A stretch of 64,000 nt of DNA from positions 2,870,001-2,934,000 of the forward strand of contig NZ_CP097269.1 in assembly GCF_028473645.1 (NCBI RefSeq). Direction: 5' to 3'. The notes beneath the pieces are model-generated. The model was not told the DNA's origin and searched no databases. It saw nothing but the letters and a program-made list of their open reading frames with translations. Shown piece after piece: positions 44,888 to 53,544 of the stretch. A program made the translations under genes and the position numbers. This stretch comes from Acidovorax sp. GBBC 1281 (GTDB taxonomy: Bacteria > Pseudomonadota > Gammaproteobacteria > Burkholderiales > Burkholderiaceae_C). How positions within the stretch are numbered: the stretch's first letter is position 1; the number at the start of each line of letters is the position of its first letter.

Positions 44888-47119
44888 TCAGAACGTCGCC
44901 TTCACGCCCACCTTCAGGCTGCGGCCCGGCAGCGGCGACTTCGGAAACGCCGTGGTGGTCAGGATCGACGTGGCGCTGTAGGCCAGCTTGTCGGTGATGT
45001 TGTCGAGGCGGGCATACCACAGCAGGTTGCTGCGGGTGGCGCCGAACTGCACCTGCTGGTGGTAGCCCACCGAGGCGTTCCACAGCGTGTAGGCGCCGGT
45101 GGTGCGGGTGCCGTCGCTGGGCACGCGGTCCTGGGCGGCCAGGTGGTCAAAGCCCACGCCGGCGCGCCACGGGCCGCTGGCCCAGGCCAGCGTGCTGCCC
45201 AGGCGCAGCGGCGCGATGCGCGGCAGCGGCTCGCCCGTGTCCTCGTTGGTGGCGCGCACGAGGTCGCCACGCAACTGCAGGTCGAGCGTCGATGCCGTGT
45301 CGCCGAACAATGTGGCGCCGGCCAGCCCGCTCTCGCCCACCAGGCGCACGCTGCCGCTCGCCTCCAGGCCGTAAAACTTGGCGCGCACGCCCTGGTAGCG
45401 GTACTCCGGCAGCGCACCATCCGTGCCGGCGGGCACGCGCTTGCCGTCTTCCGTCAGGCTGGCGCCCGTGGGCGTGAGGCCGATGTAGTTGGAGAACCGG
45501 CTGTAGAACGCGGTGACGGCGAATCGCTGGGGCCCGCTCTTCCAGGCGGCGCCCACGTCGATGCTGGTCGCCTTCTCCAGGCCCAGGCGGCTGTCGCCCG
45601 TCTCCCAGGCGCCGGTGGCGATGTGCGGGCCGTTGGCGAACAGCTCGTAGTCCTTGGGTGCGCGCTGGGTGTACGACAGGTTGGAGGTGAGCTGCCAGTC
45701 GGGCGCCAGGTTCACGAGCGCGCCCACCGCCGCGCTGTGCGGGTGGAAGGTGTGCTTGCCCGTGTCGAAGCGGTCGGTGTCGGCGCTGCCGAACGATTCC
45801 ACGCTCACCTGCTCGGTGCGGGCGCCGAAGGTCAGCTTGCCCCAGCCGGTGGCCAGTTCCTCGTGCGCGAACAGCGCGGTGGACCGGCTGCGGCTGTAGG
45901 GCGCGAAGGCCTCTTCGCCCACCGCCGAAAAGCGCGACGATTCGGCCTGCAGCCCGATCACGCCCTGCAGCGCGCCCAGCGGCGCGTGCTTGGCCTCCAG
46001 CCGCAGGTCGTTGCCCCGGTTGCGGAAGGTGGTGCCGGCCTCGCCGCCCGCGAATTCGGTGTGCACGTAGTCGGTGTGGCTGGCCTGCATCTTGATGCTC
46101 TGCAGCGGGCCCGCGTCGATGCGCCACTCGCCGTCCAGCGCGTAGCGGTTGGAGCGCATGCCGATGGTCACGTCGTCCTCGGCCACGGTGCCGTAGTCGT
46201 TGCGGTAGGTGCTGGCCGAGGCGCCCAGGTAGCCGCGGTCGAAGAACACCGTGCCGCCCACCGCGCCGCCGCGCGTGTGGCTGGCGGAGTTGCAGATGCG
46301 GCGCGCCAGGCCCGGCGAGCCGGGCTTTTCGCAGGCCAGGTCGGCCGGGGCGCGCACGTGGTCGGTGTCGCGGTCGAACACGTCCACGTGCAGCGCATAG
46401 CGGTCGTTGCCGCCCTCCACCATCGCGCCGCCCGAGCGCTCGCCGTTGCCCGTGGCGGCCGCCGCCTCGGCTTTGCCGGCCACGCCGTTGATGGGCTCGC
46501 GGGGAATGCGGTTGTCGATCACGTTGACCACGCCGCCCACGGCGCTGCCGCCGTACAGCAGCGCCGCCGGGCCGCGCAGGACCTCGATGCGCTCGGTCAC
46601 CAGCGCCTCGGTGGGCACGGCATGGTCGAAGCTCAGGGCCGAGGCGTCCAGCGTGGCGCCGCTGTTTTGCAGGATGCGGATGCGGTCGCCGTCCAGCCCG
46701 CGGATGATGGGGCGGCTGGCGTTGGGGCCGAAGTAGGTGCTGCTCACGCCCGGCAGGCCGTCCAGCGTCTCGCCCAGGGTGGACTGGGTGCGCAGGGTGA
46801 GCGCATCGCCCGACAGCTGCGCGGCCGGCGCGACCACGGTGGCGGCACCCAGCGGGTTGCCGGTGACGGTCACCTCGGGCATGCGCGCGGCCGGCGCCGT
46901 GGGCCCGGTCGGCGTGGTGGCGGAGGCACTGGCGGACGCCGCGGGGTCGGACGCGTTGGCCGCCTGGGCGTGCACGGCCGGCAGCAGGCCGGGACCGCCC
47001 AGCGCCAGCAGCGCGGCCCAGGCCAGGGGGCGCAGCGTGGCGCGCCGCGCAGCGGGAACGCGCGCCGAAAGCGCGGTGAGGGGCGCAGCAGGCTGCGCGG
47101 TGCGGTGGGGGGAGTTCAT
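44888..47119 (-). CDS. znuD: TonB-dependent receptor, ZnuD-like
   Basis: A 743-aa outer-membrane receptor. A signal peptide (LAWAALLALGGPGLLPAVHAQ) is followed by the TonB-box region MPEVTVTGNP, the plug (RIEVLRGPAALLYGGSAVGG) and a barrel ending in VGVKATF. Histidine-containing loops and a Cys pair (LACEKPGSPGLARRICN) match ZnuD-type zinc receptors. It is the last gene of a cluster headed by a Zur regulator. Start is the ATG at 47119 because the signal peptide follows at normal distance. Confidence 0.82.
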   Translation of the reverse strand: MNSPHRTAQPAAPLTALSARVPAARRATLRPLAWAALLALGGPGLLPAVHAQAANASDPAASASASATTPTGPTAPAARMPEVTVTGNPLGAATVVAPAAQLSGDALTLRTQSTLGETLDGLPGVSSTYFGPNASRPIIRGLDGDRIRILQNSGATLDASALSFDHAVPTEALVTERIEVLRGPAALLYGGSAVGGVVNVIDNRIPREPINGVAGKAEAAAATGNGERSGGAMVEGGNDRYALHVDVFDRDTDHVRAPADLACEKPGSPGLARRICNSASHTRGGAVGGTVFFDRGYLGASASTYRNDYGTVAEDDVTIGMRSNRYALDGEWRIDAGPLQSIKMQASHTDYVHTEFAGGEAGTTFRNRGNDLRLEAKHAPLGALQGVIGLQAESSRFSAVGEEAFAPYSRSRSTALFAHEELATGWGKLTFGARTEQVSVESFGSADTDRFDTGKHTFHPHSAAVGALVNLAPDWQLTSNLSYTQRAPKDYELFANGPHIATGAWETGDSRLGLEKATSIDVGAAWKSGPQRFAVTAFYSRFSNYIGLTPTGASLTEDGKRVPAGTDGALPEYRYQGVRAKFYGLEASGSVRLVGESGLAGATLFGDTASTLDLQLRGDLVRATNEDTGEPLPRIAPLRLGSTLAWASGPWRAGVGFDHLAAQDRVPSDGTRTTGAYTLWNASVGYHQQVQFGATRSNLLWYARLDNITDKLAYSATSILTTTAFPKSPLPGRSLKVGVKATF

Positions 47120-47255
47120 GGATTCAGGCTTCACGAAAAGGGGCGGCGGCCTGCGCGCGCACGGCGCCGTTCTCCTGCGGCCCGGGCAGGCCCGGGCGGG
47201 CGGAACGGCCTGTGCGTGGCGCAGGCAGCCAATCAGGCAAAAAAGTGCCACCAGC

Positions 47256-47294
47256 GCAAATTCGACTAGGGCAGGTAGCTATCAAAAAAGGAGC
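47256..47294 (+). repeat. 39-bp dispersed repeat, copy 2
   Basis: Same length and invariant blocks (GCAA, CTAGGGCA, GCTAT, AAA, AGC) as copies 1 and 3. It lies in the 225-bp gap upstream of the ZnuD-like gene, where a promoter would be expected. Otherwise the gap 47120-47344 contains no recognisable gene or operator. Confidence 0.62.
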
Positions 47295-47344
47295 ATCACC
47301 GCGCTGCGGCCAGCGGTGGCCGGGGCGGTGCGGAGACGGCGCGG

Positions 47345-47803
47345 TCAGCCCCGTGCGGGGGGCGCGCGGGCGAGAAAGGCCGACCGCTGGCGCGTGCCGG
47401 TGTGCGAGGCGTGTTCCGGCAGCGGTGCCTGCGCGGCGCCGTGCACCGTCGGCAGCACCAGGGCCGCCAGCAGCGCGCCGCCGAGCAGCAACTGGTCCAG
47501 CAGCTGGCAGTCGGCGCCGTGGTGGCCGGCGAACAGCGCATGGAGGCCGTCGCCGCCCTGCCCTGGCAGGACATCCGGCGCCGTGGGGACCGTAGGAGCC
47601 ACGGCCCGGTGCGCCACGCCCGCTGCCGGCCAGGAGACAGAGGCCGAGGCCAGGCCCGGCGCCACGGCCGACGGCCCCGCTCCCACGCCGTGCACCACCT
47701 GGTGCATGCGGCCGAGCAATGGCGCCAGCAGCAGCGCGAACGCGATCCACCAGACGGCGATGCGTCGGCGGTGCGGCAATGGCTGCGGGCGCGCGGGTGT
47801 CAT
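47345..47803 (-). CDS. Small membrane protein of the Zur cluster (DUF2946-like)
   Basis: A 152-aa protein with an N-terminal helix (IAVWWIAFALLLAPLLG), a His-bearing segment after it (RMHQVVHGVG), a Cys-containing GHHGADCQLLDQL motif and a second hydrophobic helix (LLGGALLAALVL). His and Cys residues suggest metal contact. Similar small proteins accompany ZnuD-type receptors in Zur-regulated loci. The DUF2946 name is a tentative match. Confidence 0.6.
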   Translation of the reverse strand: MTPARPQPLPHRRRIAVWWIAFALLLAPLLGRMHQVVHGVGAGPSAVAPGLASASVSWPAAGVAHRAVAPTVPTAPDVLPGQGGDGLHALFAGHHGADCQLLDQLLLGGALLAALVLPTVHGAAQAPLPEHASHTGTRQRSAFLARAPPARG

Positions 47804-47854
47804 GGGGAACGTGGGGACGGCGGGTCTGGGCGCTGTGTCAGCGAAGCACTCGCA

Positions 47855-48388
47855 TCACTGGACGGGCCTGGCGTCGACCATGCGGTAGAACAGGCCGTAC
47901 TCGTCGTTGCGCAGCGTCTCGAAGCGGCCCTCGACCACCACGGGTTCGAGCGAATACGTGACGGGAGACGAGGCCTTCACCTCGACCATGCTCTCCGGCC
48001 CGCCGGGAATGCAGAAGGCGCAGGTCAGCGGCACCGAGGTGAGCAAAAAGTGCCGCTGCTGCGGCTTGGCCGTCATGGGCACCATGAAGCCCTGCACGCG
48101 CTGCACGGTTTGGTTCAGCGCCTTCTGCTCGGGGTTGAAGACCGGCTCGATGCGGGTCTTGAGGGTTTTCTTCTGCAGGTTGGTCAGCGTGGACCAGGGG
48201 ACCACGTCGCTGCGGGTGGGCAGCGGCTTGATCGGGCTTTGCGGGCTGTGGTAGCCCGCGCCGTTGCCCTGGGGCAGCCCACCGCCGCCCAGCGGGGACG
48301 ACAGCGCCGCGCCGGCACCGTCCGGCGCCTGCGCGCCGGCCACGCCGCAGGCCAGCAGGCAGGCGAATGCGAGGGGGATGGCTTTCAT
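47855..48388 (-). CDS. DUF3299 periplasmic protein
   Basis: A 177-aa exported protein with a signal peptide (IPLAFACLLACGVAGAQ). The DUF3299 core is visible as VQRVQGFMVPMTAKPQQRHFLL, then LTCAFCIPGGPESMVEVK with a CxxC motif. In Zur-controlled ABC loci (for example the PA4063-PA4066 type of Pseudomonas) a DUF3299 protein is encoded beside the same ABC pair, which supports a role in zinc acquisition. Function at the molecular level is unknown. Confidence 0.82.
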   Translation of the reverse strand: MKAIPLAFACLLACGVAGAQAPDGAGAALSSPLGGGGLPQGNGAGYHSPQSPIKPLPTRSDVVPWSTLTNLQKKTLKTRIEPVFNPEQKALNQTVQRVQGFMVPMTAKPQQRHFLLTSVPLTCAFCIPGGPESMVEVKASSPVTYSLEPVVVEGRFETLRNDEYGLFYRMVDARPVQ

Positions 48389-48485
48389 GCGGGGGTCCTC
48401 AAAAAGGCGGCGAACGGCGGCCGGGCGCCCTGCCCGGCCTGTGCGATTGTCGCAGGCGCCCGGCCGGGGCGGGCGCGGGGACGGA

Positions 48486-48746
48486 TCAATGCTGGTGCTT
48501 CATGCCGCAGAACTTGCCAATGGCCAGGCCCTTGCACGCCGCCTGCAGTTCCTTCTCGCAGGTGTCGTGGCCCTTGCCGGATTCCAGGCACTTGGCGGCG
48601 GCCTCGTGCGCGGCGGCCATGGCGCGGTGGCGCTGGATGTCGGCCTGGGTATCGGCGTCGGAATGCTGCTGCGCCTGGGCGGCAACGGTGGCCAGCAGCA
48701 AGAGCGGTGCGAGCGCCATGGCGCGGAGTCGGGAGGTGGCGGTCAT
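48486..48746 (-). CDS. Small Cys/His-rich periplasmic protein
   Basis: An 86-aa protein with a signal peptide (ALAPLLLLATVAAQAQ) and a mature part with several His (QQHSDADTQ, RHRAMAAAHEAAAKC, KHQH at the end) and four Cys. It is likely a metal-binding periplasmic protein for the adjacent ABC transporter. The start is at 48746; a Shine-Dalgarno-like AAAGGA lies about 10 bases upstream. The long open frame through the permease gene on the same strand is not coding. Confidence 0.75.
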   Translation of the reverse strand: MTATSRLRAMALAPLLLLATVAAQAQQHSDADTQADIQRHRAMAAAHEAAAKCLESGKGHDTCEKELQAACKGLAIGKFCGMKHQH

Positions 48747-48820
48747 GGAAAAAAGTCCTTTCAGGGAGGTGGGTGACAAAAACAGAGGGGAAGGGTTCGG
48801 GGGCGTCCAGGCATTCCAGG

Positions 48821-50071
48821 TCAGGGCCGCACCAGCAGGTCGGCCACGTCCACCCGGTACGCCTGCACGGCCGGCAGCAGCGCCGCCACCACCGCCACGG
48901 CCACCGCGAGGCTGGGCACCGCCCATTCCTCGGGCAGCCACAGCGCGCCGGAGACGGGCATGGCGTTCTGCGCCTGCAGCATCCAGCCCACCACCGCCGC
49001 CAGCGCATGGCCGGCGGCCAGGCCCAGGGCCGAGGCGATCAGCGCCAGCCACAGCGCCTCGGCCAGCAGCAGCCCACCCACACGCGCGGGCGAGGCGCCC
49101 AGCATGCGCAGCATGGCCAGGTCGGCGCGGCGCTCGCGCACGGCGTTCCACAGCGCGATGAAAACGCTCAACGCCGCCACGCCCAGCAGCACCGCGCCGA
49201 AGGCCTGCAGCACATCGGCGCCCACGCCCAGCAGGCGCAGCAGGCGCGTCACCTCGACGGCGGGTGCGGCGGCCTGCATGGGGGTGTTGGCATTGATGTA
49301 GCGCGGCAGGGTCACGGCCGCGAGCGGGCTGCGGTAGCGCACCAGCGCCAGCGTCACCTCGCGCTCCTGGCGCAGCGCCTCCAGATCGTCGGGGTCGTCG
49401 GCCTGCGCGCTTTCGTGCACCTTCCACACGGATTCGGTGGCGGTGAGCACCAGCCGGTCCAGCACGCAGCCGCAGGGCGCGAGCACGCCCGCCACGGTGT
49501 AGGGGTGGTCGCCGTGCGCGTGCCCGCCGCCGGCCAGGCCATGGCTGCCCACGAACCGCCGGCCCAGCAGCGCGTCGCCCTGCCCCGGCGCGGCATCCTG
49601 CGCGGCGCTGGCCATGGCGCGCGCCACCGTTGCGCCCAGCACGGCCTCCATGGGCTGCTGCCACAGGCGGCCCTGGGCCAGCGCGGCGCCGTAGTGCGCG
49701 GGGTACTGGGGCGTGGTGCCCACGATGCGGTAGCCGGAGAAGCTGTCGCCCAGGCTCAGCGGAATGGCCTCGGCCACCAGCGGCTGGCGGGCCAGCGCCT
49801 CGAAGTCGGCCAGGGCGATGTTGCCGGGCGGCACGTCGATGTGGAACACGCCCGCCAGGATCAGCTGCAGCGGGCTGCCCTTGGCGCCCACCACCAGGTC
49901 GATGCCCTGCACGTCGCGTTCGAACGCCTGGTCGATCTGGCGGCTGACCAGCAGCACCAGCGTGACCGCGGCGAGGCCGAGCGCGAGCAGCAGCAGGTTG
50001 AGCGCGGCCGGCAGCGGGCGCGACCACAGATAGCGCCACGAAAGGCCCAGGACGTTTGCTATATTTTTCAT
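48821..50071 (-). CDS. ABC transporter permease, FtsX/MacB family
   Basis: A 416-aa permease with one N-terminal and three C-terminal helices and a large periplasmic domain between (typical FtsX-like layout: AALNLLLLALGLAAVTLVLLV near the start; LLGVAALSVFIALWNAVRERRADLAML near residue 290). It works with the ATPase encoded just upstream (12-bp gap). The 5' end of the gene, including its start, lies inside repeat copy 3. Zur control is implied by operon position. Confidence 0.87.
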   Translation of the reverse strand: MKNIANVLGLSWRYLWSRPLPAALNLLLLALGLAAVTLVLLVSRQIDQAFERDVQGIDLVVGAKGSPLQLILAGVFHIDVPPGNIALADFEALARQPLVAEAIPLSLGDSFSGYRIVGTTPQYPAHYGAALAQGRLWQQPMEAVLGATVARAMASAAQDAAPGQGDALLGRRFVGSHGLAGGGHAHGDHPYTVAGVLAPCGCVLDRLVLTATESVWKVHESAQADDPDDLEALRQEREVTLALVRYRSPLAAVTLPRYINANTPMQAAAPAVEVTRLLRLLGVGADVLQAFGAVLLGVAALSVFIALWNAVRERRADLAMLRMLGASPARVGGLLLAEALWLALIASALGLAAGHALAAVVGWMLQAQNAMPVSGALWLPEEWAVPSLAVAVAVVAALLPAVQAYRVDVADLLVRP

Positions 50072-50096
50072 AGCGATATGCCCTAGGGTTGATTGC
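50058..50096 (-). repeat. 39-bp dispersed repeat, copy 3
   Basis: The complement reads with the same blocks as copies 1 and 2 (GCAATC, CTAGGGCA, GCTAT, AAA, ATAGC). Unusually it spans the end of the ABC ATPase gene, the 12-bp gap and the start of the permease gene, so it supplies codons to both. Confidence 0.65.
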
Positions 50097-50754
50097 CCTG
50101 CAGGCCGATTTCATTCAGATCCAGGCACTGGGCGCCCGGCCGGTCCGCCAGGGCCTGCGCCGCGCGCCGGTCGTGCGTGGCGACCACCAGGCTGGCGCCG
50201 CAGGATTCGGCGCAGGCCGTGAGCAGCGCCAGCGCGTCGGCGGCGGCCTCGTCGTCCAGGCTGGCGGTGGGCTCGTCGGCCAGCAGCACCCGGGGCGACA
50301 GCAGCACGGCGCGCGCCAGGGCCACGCGCTGCGCCTGCCCGCCCGACAGTTGATGCGGCCGGCGGCCCGCCAGGTCGGCCACGCCCAGGCGGTCGAGCGC
50401 GGTGTGGATGGCGGCGACATCGCGCAGCAGCCCGGCGGCGAAGTATGGCAGCGCGAGGTTCTCGGCCACGGTGAGCGCGGCGCTCAGGTGCAGGGTCTGC
50501 GGCACGAAGCCGATGTGGCGCGCCCGCCAGGCATCGCGCGCCGCGCCGCCCAGGCGGTCCAGCGCCTGGCCGGCCACCTCCACCGTGCCGGCGCTCGCGC
50601 GGCGCAGCCCGGCCACCAGGGCCAGCCAGGTCGATTTGCCCGAGCCGGAGCGGCCCTGCAGCAGCAGGCAGCCGCCCTGCGGCAGGTCCACATCGGGAAA
50701 CCGCAGCGGTGCGGTGCCGGCGTAGGCGAAGGCCAGCGCCTGCGTGCGGATCAC
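50083..50754 (-). CDS. ABC transporter ATPase, LolD/MacB-type
   Basis: A 223-aa ATPase with Walker A GRSGSGKST, Q-loop FVPQTLHLS, signature LSGGQAQRVALARA and Walker B VLLADEPTASLD. The start is the GTG at 50754, which overlaps the zur stop (GTGA); an upstream start would run into zur. It pairs with the FtsX-like permease and probably drives a lipoprotein or metal-related extraction step, not classical import. Confidence 0.9.
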   Translation of the reverse strand: MIRTQALAFAYAGTAPLRFPDVDLPQGGCLLLQGRSGSGKSTWLALVAGLRRASAGTVEVAGQALDRLGGAARDAWRARHIGFVPQTLHLSAALTVAENLALPYFAAGLLRDVAAIHTALDRLGVADLAGRRPHQLSGGQAQRVALARAVLLSPRVLLADEPTASLDDEAAADALALLTACAESCGASLVVATHDRRAAQALADRPGAQCLDLNEIGLQGNQP

Positions 50755-51233
50755 TCGCCGTCCCCGGGGTGCGCGGTTTGCGCGCACACGGCGCACCGGC
50801 CGCGCACGGCGACGTCCAGCGCCAGGCGGTCGTGGCCGGCCGAGGCCAGGGCCTTCAGCATCTGGCGCGCGGCCGCCTGCAGCGGCGCCGCGCCCTCGGT
50901 CACGGGAAACTGCCGGTGGCAGTCGTTACACTCGAAATGCGGCGCGGCCGGCTCGCTCTTGTGGCCCACCAGGGTGTAGCGGGCCACGCGCTGGGCATCA
51001 ATGTGCCGGCGCATCAACCCGGCGCCGGCCAGCCGGTCCAGCAGCCGGTAGACCGTGACGCGGTTGACCACCACGCCCCGGCGCGCCAGGGCGGATTCCA
51101 CCTCCGCGCCGGACACCGCGACGGAGGGCTGCGAGGACATCAGCGCCAGCAGGGCGCGCGTGGCGCGGGTGGAACGCAGGCCGGGCGGCAGGGCGCGGGG
51201 CGCGGAGGGATCGGGGTGGGGAGAACGGGGCAT
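50751..51233 (-). CDS. zur: Fur-family zinc regulator (Zur-like)
   Basis: A 160-aa Fur-family repressor. The winged-helix region is VSGAEVESALARRGVVVNRVTVYRLLDRLAGAGL; the structural zinc site is HFECNDCHRQF and a second Cys pair CAVC near the end. Downstream genes of metal uptake (ABC pair, DUF3299, ZnuD-like receptor) favour Zur over Fur. It is the first gene of the operon. A symmetric site about 47 bp upstream may be its own operator. Confidence 0.87.
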   Translation of the reverse strand: MPRSPHPDPSAPRALPPGLRSTRATRALLALMSSQPSVAVSGAEVESALARRGVVVNRVTVYRLLDRLAGAGLMRRHIDAQRVARYTLVGHKSEPAAPHFECNDCHRQFPVTEGAAPLQAAARQMLKALASAGHDRLALDVAVRGRCAVCAQTAHPGDGE

Positions 51234-51279
51234 GGCGGGCGGCCGGCGGCGCGCGCAAAAGGCGCCGGGGATGGCTTGG

Positions 51280-51300
51280 TAACGCAAACGGGTTGCATTA
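51280..51300. promoter_or_regulatory. Candidate Zur operator
   Basis: TAACGCAA-N5-TTGCATTA, an 8-5-8 near-perfect inverted repeat (one mismatch) 47 bp upstream of the zur start. Zur/Fur sites are AT-rich inverted repeats of this size. Assignment is by position only. Confidence 0.5.
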
Positions 51301-51370
51301 TGGCAGCTTTGACCGGACCGCCCTTCCCGTTCGGCCGTCTGGCGGGTAGCCCGCTGGCCCCACCCGGCCG

Positions 51371-51580
51371 CTACGGCGCCTGCCCGTCCTGCAGTTTCCG
51401 GAGCTGGCGCCGCAGCCGCACGTTGTCCAGGCTGAGGGCCAGCCAGGAGAGGCCGAAGAGTCCGTAGAACACCGCCTCCCCGAAAAATGCGAAGGCCAGC
51501 CAGGACGCACCCGCGCACGCCAATGCCGTCACCAGCAGGTACGCGCCGTCCTTGAAAGAAGATGGGGCCATGGAGATCAC
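51371..51580 (-). CDS. Small membrane protein
   Basis: A 69-aa protein with two predicted helices (AYLLVTALACAGASWLAFAFF and VFYGLFGLSWLALSLDNV) and a basic cytosolic tail (RLRRQLRKLQDG). Its start overlaps the stop of the upstream gene by four bases (ATGA), so the two are coupled. No family recognised. Confidence 0.65.
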   Translation of the reverse strand: MISMAPSSFKDGAYLLVTALACAGASWLAFAFFGEAVFYGLFGLSWLALSLDNVRLRRQLRKLQDGQAP

Positions 51581-52035
51581 CTCGCCCGCGACAGGCTCTG
51601 GGGGGACAGCGCCAGGGTCATCCGCCCCGCATGCCGGCGCTGGTAGATCTGCGGGTGGGTCTGCAGCACCATGCCCACCTGCGGGTTGAGAAAGCCGTGG
51701 CGCGACGCGTAGAACAGCACGTCCGACAGCCCGGTGCCGCCCGAGATCACCCGCCCGGTGGCCACGGCCGCGCTGCCCACCGCCGCCCCGGCGAAGTAGG
51801 CCACACCCAAAGCCCCCAGCATGGCCAGGCGCTCGGGCAGCGTGCCGGCGACGACCAGCTCACCCACCGTCACCCGCGGCCCGTGCACACGGGCGGCGTC
51901 CACCAGGGTCTTGATGGTGCCCACGATCAACGCGTAGTTCGGGAACGCGGTGGCCGGCACGGGAATCCCGAGCGCCTCCATGTTCTCCCGCCAATAGTCC
52001 AGCCACCGGGGTTCATTCTCTGCACCTGCCGACAC
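51577..52035 (-). CDS. Hypothetical protein with two hydrophobic segments
   Basis: A 152-aa protein. The GTG at 52035 is preferred because GGAGG lies eight bases upstream; an ATG at 52086 would add 17 poorly conserved-looking residues. The region LGALGVAYFAGAAVGSAAVATG is hydrophobic/Gly-Ala-rich, like small membrane-associated or bacteriocin-immunity-like proteins, but I do not recognise the family. Coupled to the small membrane protein that follows. Confidence 0.65.
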   Translation of the reverse strand: MSAGAENEPRWLDYWRENMEALGIPVPATAFPNYALIVGTIKTLVDAARVHGPRVTVGELVVAGTLPERLAMLGALGVAYFAGAAVGSAAVATGRVISGGTGLSDVLFYASRHGFLNPQVGMVLQTHPQIYQRRHAGRMTLALSPQSLSRAR

Positions 52036-52170
52036 GGTTCGACCTCCGCCTGAGTCCTTGTTTTGACAGGGCGCAAGTCTAGACAAAAATCGAAGGATTT
52101 TGCCGATTAATTACGTAACTGTTGGTCGAATCAGTGGCGCGCGACCGCAGGCCACCGGGGCGCCGCCGGC

Positions 52171-52710
52171 TCAGTCCGGCTTCAGGAACCGGGTGAACGT
52201 CTTGCGGAATTTCTCCACCTTGGGCCCTACCACGAAGGCGCAGTAGCCCTGGCCGGGATGGTTCAGGAAGTAGTCCTGGTGGTAATCCTCGGCCGGCCAG
52301 TAGCCCTTGACCGGCACCACCTCGGTCACGATCGGGGCGCCGAAGAGCTTGTCCTGCGACATCTGCCGCACCATCGCCTCGGCTTCGCTTTGGTGCTCGG
52401 GGGTCTCGGTGTAGATACCGCTGCGGTACTGCGTGCCCACGTCATTGCCCTGGCGGTTCAGCGTGGTGGGGTCGTGCGTGGCGAAGAAGATTTCCAGCAG
52501 GTCGCGCAGCGCGATCACGGCGGGGTCGAAGGTCAGCCGCACCACCTCGGCATGGCCGGTGGTGCCGGTGCAGACGTCCTCGTACGTGGGGTTGGGTTCG
52601 CGGCCGTTGGCGTAGCCGCTCTCCACGTCGGTCACGCCGCGAACGCGGTCGAACACGGCTTCGGTGCACCAGAAGCAGCCGCCGCCCAGGGTGATGGTTT
52701 GCAGTGTCAT
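52171..52710 (-). CDS. msrA: Peptide methionine-S-sulfoxide reductase A
   Basis: A 179-aa enzyme that repairs oxidised methionine (S form). The active site GGGCFWCTEAVFD is near the N-terminus; GTTGHAEVVRLTFDP, NRQGNDVGTQYRS and YHQDYFLNHPGQGYC complete the family pattern. Length is normal. It is divergent from the TetR-family gene, 107 bp away. Confidence 0.96.
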   Translation of the reverse strand: MTLQTITLGGGCFWCTEAVFDRVRGVTDVESGYANGREPNPTYEDVCTGTTGHAEVVRLTFDPAVIALRDLLEIFFATHDPTTLNRQGNDVGTQYRSGIYTETPEHQSEAEAMVRQMSQDKLFGAPIVTEVVPVKGYWPAEDYHQDYFLNHPGQGYCAFVVGPKVEKFRKTFTRFLKPD

Positions 52711-52817
52711 GGGATGGTCTTACAGGGTAGGAGTGGCGATCGGGCCATTATGGAAGTCCCACCGCGTTGACGCTGCTCTGCGGGATTGCTACATTACTAA
52801 CCAGTCAGTCATTAATT

Positions 52818-53513
52818 ATGAATTTGTCCCCCTCCCCCGCCCCCCAGCCGTCCACCAAAGCCTCCAAGCGCGAGCGCCGCAAGGAGGCACGGCCGGGCGA
52901 ACTGCTGGACGCCGCGCTGGAGCTCTTCGTCGAGAAGGGCTACGCCGCCACCAAGGTGGACGAGGTCGCGGCCCGCGCCGGGGTGTCCAAGGGCACGCTG
53001 TTCCTGTACTTCCCCAGCAAGGAAGACCTCTTCAAGGAGGTGGTGCGCCAGAACATCGGCCGGCATTTTCCCGAGTGGGACCTGGAGATCGACCAGTACC
53101 CCCACAGCACCGCCGAGCTGCTGCGCTACGCCTACCAGCTGTGGTGGGAACGCATCGGCGCCACGCCCGTCTCCGGCATCACCAAGCTGATGCTCGGCGA
53201 ATCCAACAACTTTCCCGACATCGTGGCGTTCTACCGCAACGAAGTGGTCGAGCCCGGCCAGAGGCTCATCGGCCGCATCCTGCAGCGCGGCGTGGACCGG
53301 GGCGAGTTCCGCGTGCCCGACATGGATTGCGGCATCCACGTCGTGCTGGCGCCGCTCATCTTCATGACGATGTGGAAGCACTCTACGGCCTGCATGCCCG
53401 ACCTGGAGCGGCTCACACCCGAGCGCTTCATCGCCGCGCAGGTGGACAACCTCCTGTGCGGGCTCTGCGTGCCGGTGGCCGCGCCGCCCGCGGCCCCTAA
53501 AATCGAGGGTTGA
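52818..53513 (+). CDS. TetR/AcrR-family regulator
   Basis: A 231-aa repressor. The N-terminal helix-turn-helix is [20 protein letters not shown] plus [22 protein letters not shown]. The ATG at 52818 is preferred over an upstream GTG-type extension. The AT-rich stretch just before it (about 52794-52817, with the tandem CAGTCAGTC) is the likely promoter/operator. No efflux genes are adjacent, so the target is unclear; the downstream gene starts 31 bp later. Confidence 0.92.
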   Translation: MNLSPSPAPQPSTKASKRERRKEARPGELLDAALELFVEKGYAATKVDEVAARAGVSKGTLFLYFPSKEDLFKEVVRQNIGRHFPEWDLEIDQYPHSTAELLRYAYQLWWERIGATPVSGITKLMLGESNNFPDIVAFYRNEVVEPGQRLIGRILQRGVDRGEFRVPDMDCGIHVVLAPLIFMTMWKHSTACMPDLERLTPERFIAAQVDNLLCGLCVPVAAPPAAPKIEG

Positions 53514-53544
53514 CCCGATCCACGATCCCGCCCGGAGTAACCCC

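Noticed and set aside
47120..47344. A Zur box upstream of the ZnuD-like gene.
   Set aside because: The gap contains repeat copy 2 but no symmetric AT-rich site similar to that before zur; the receptor may be read from the operon promoter.
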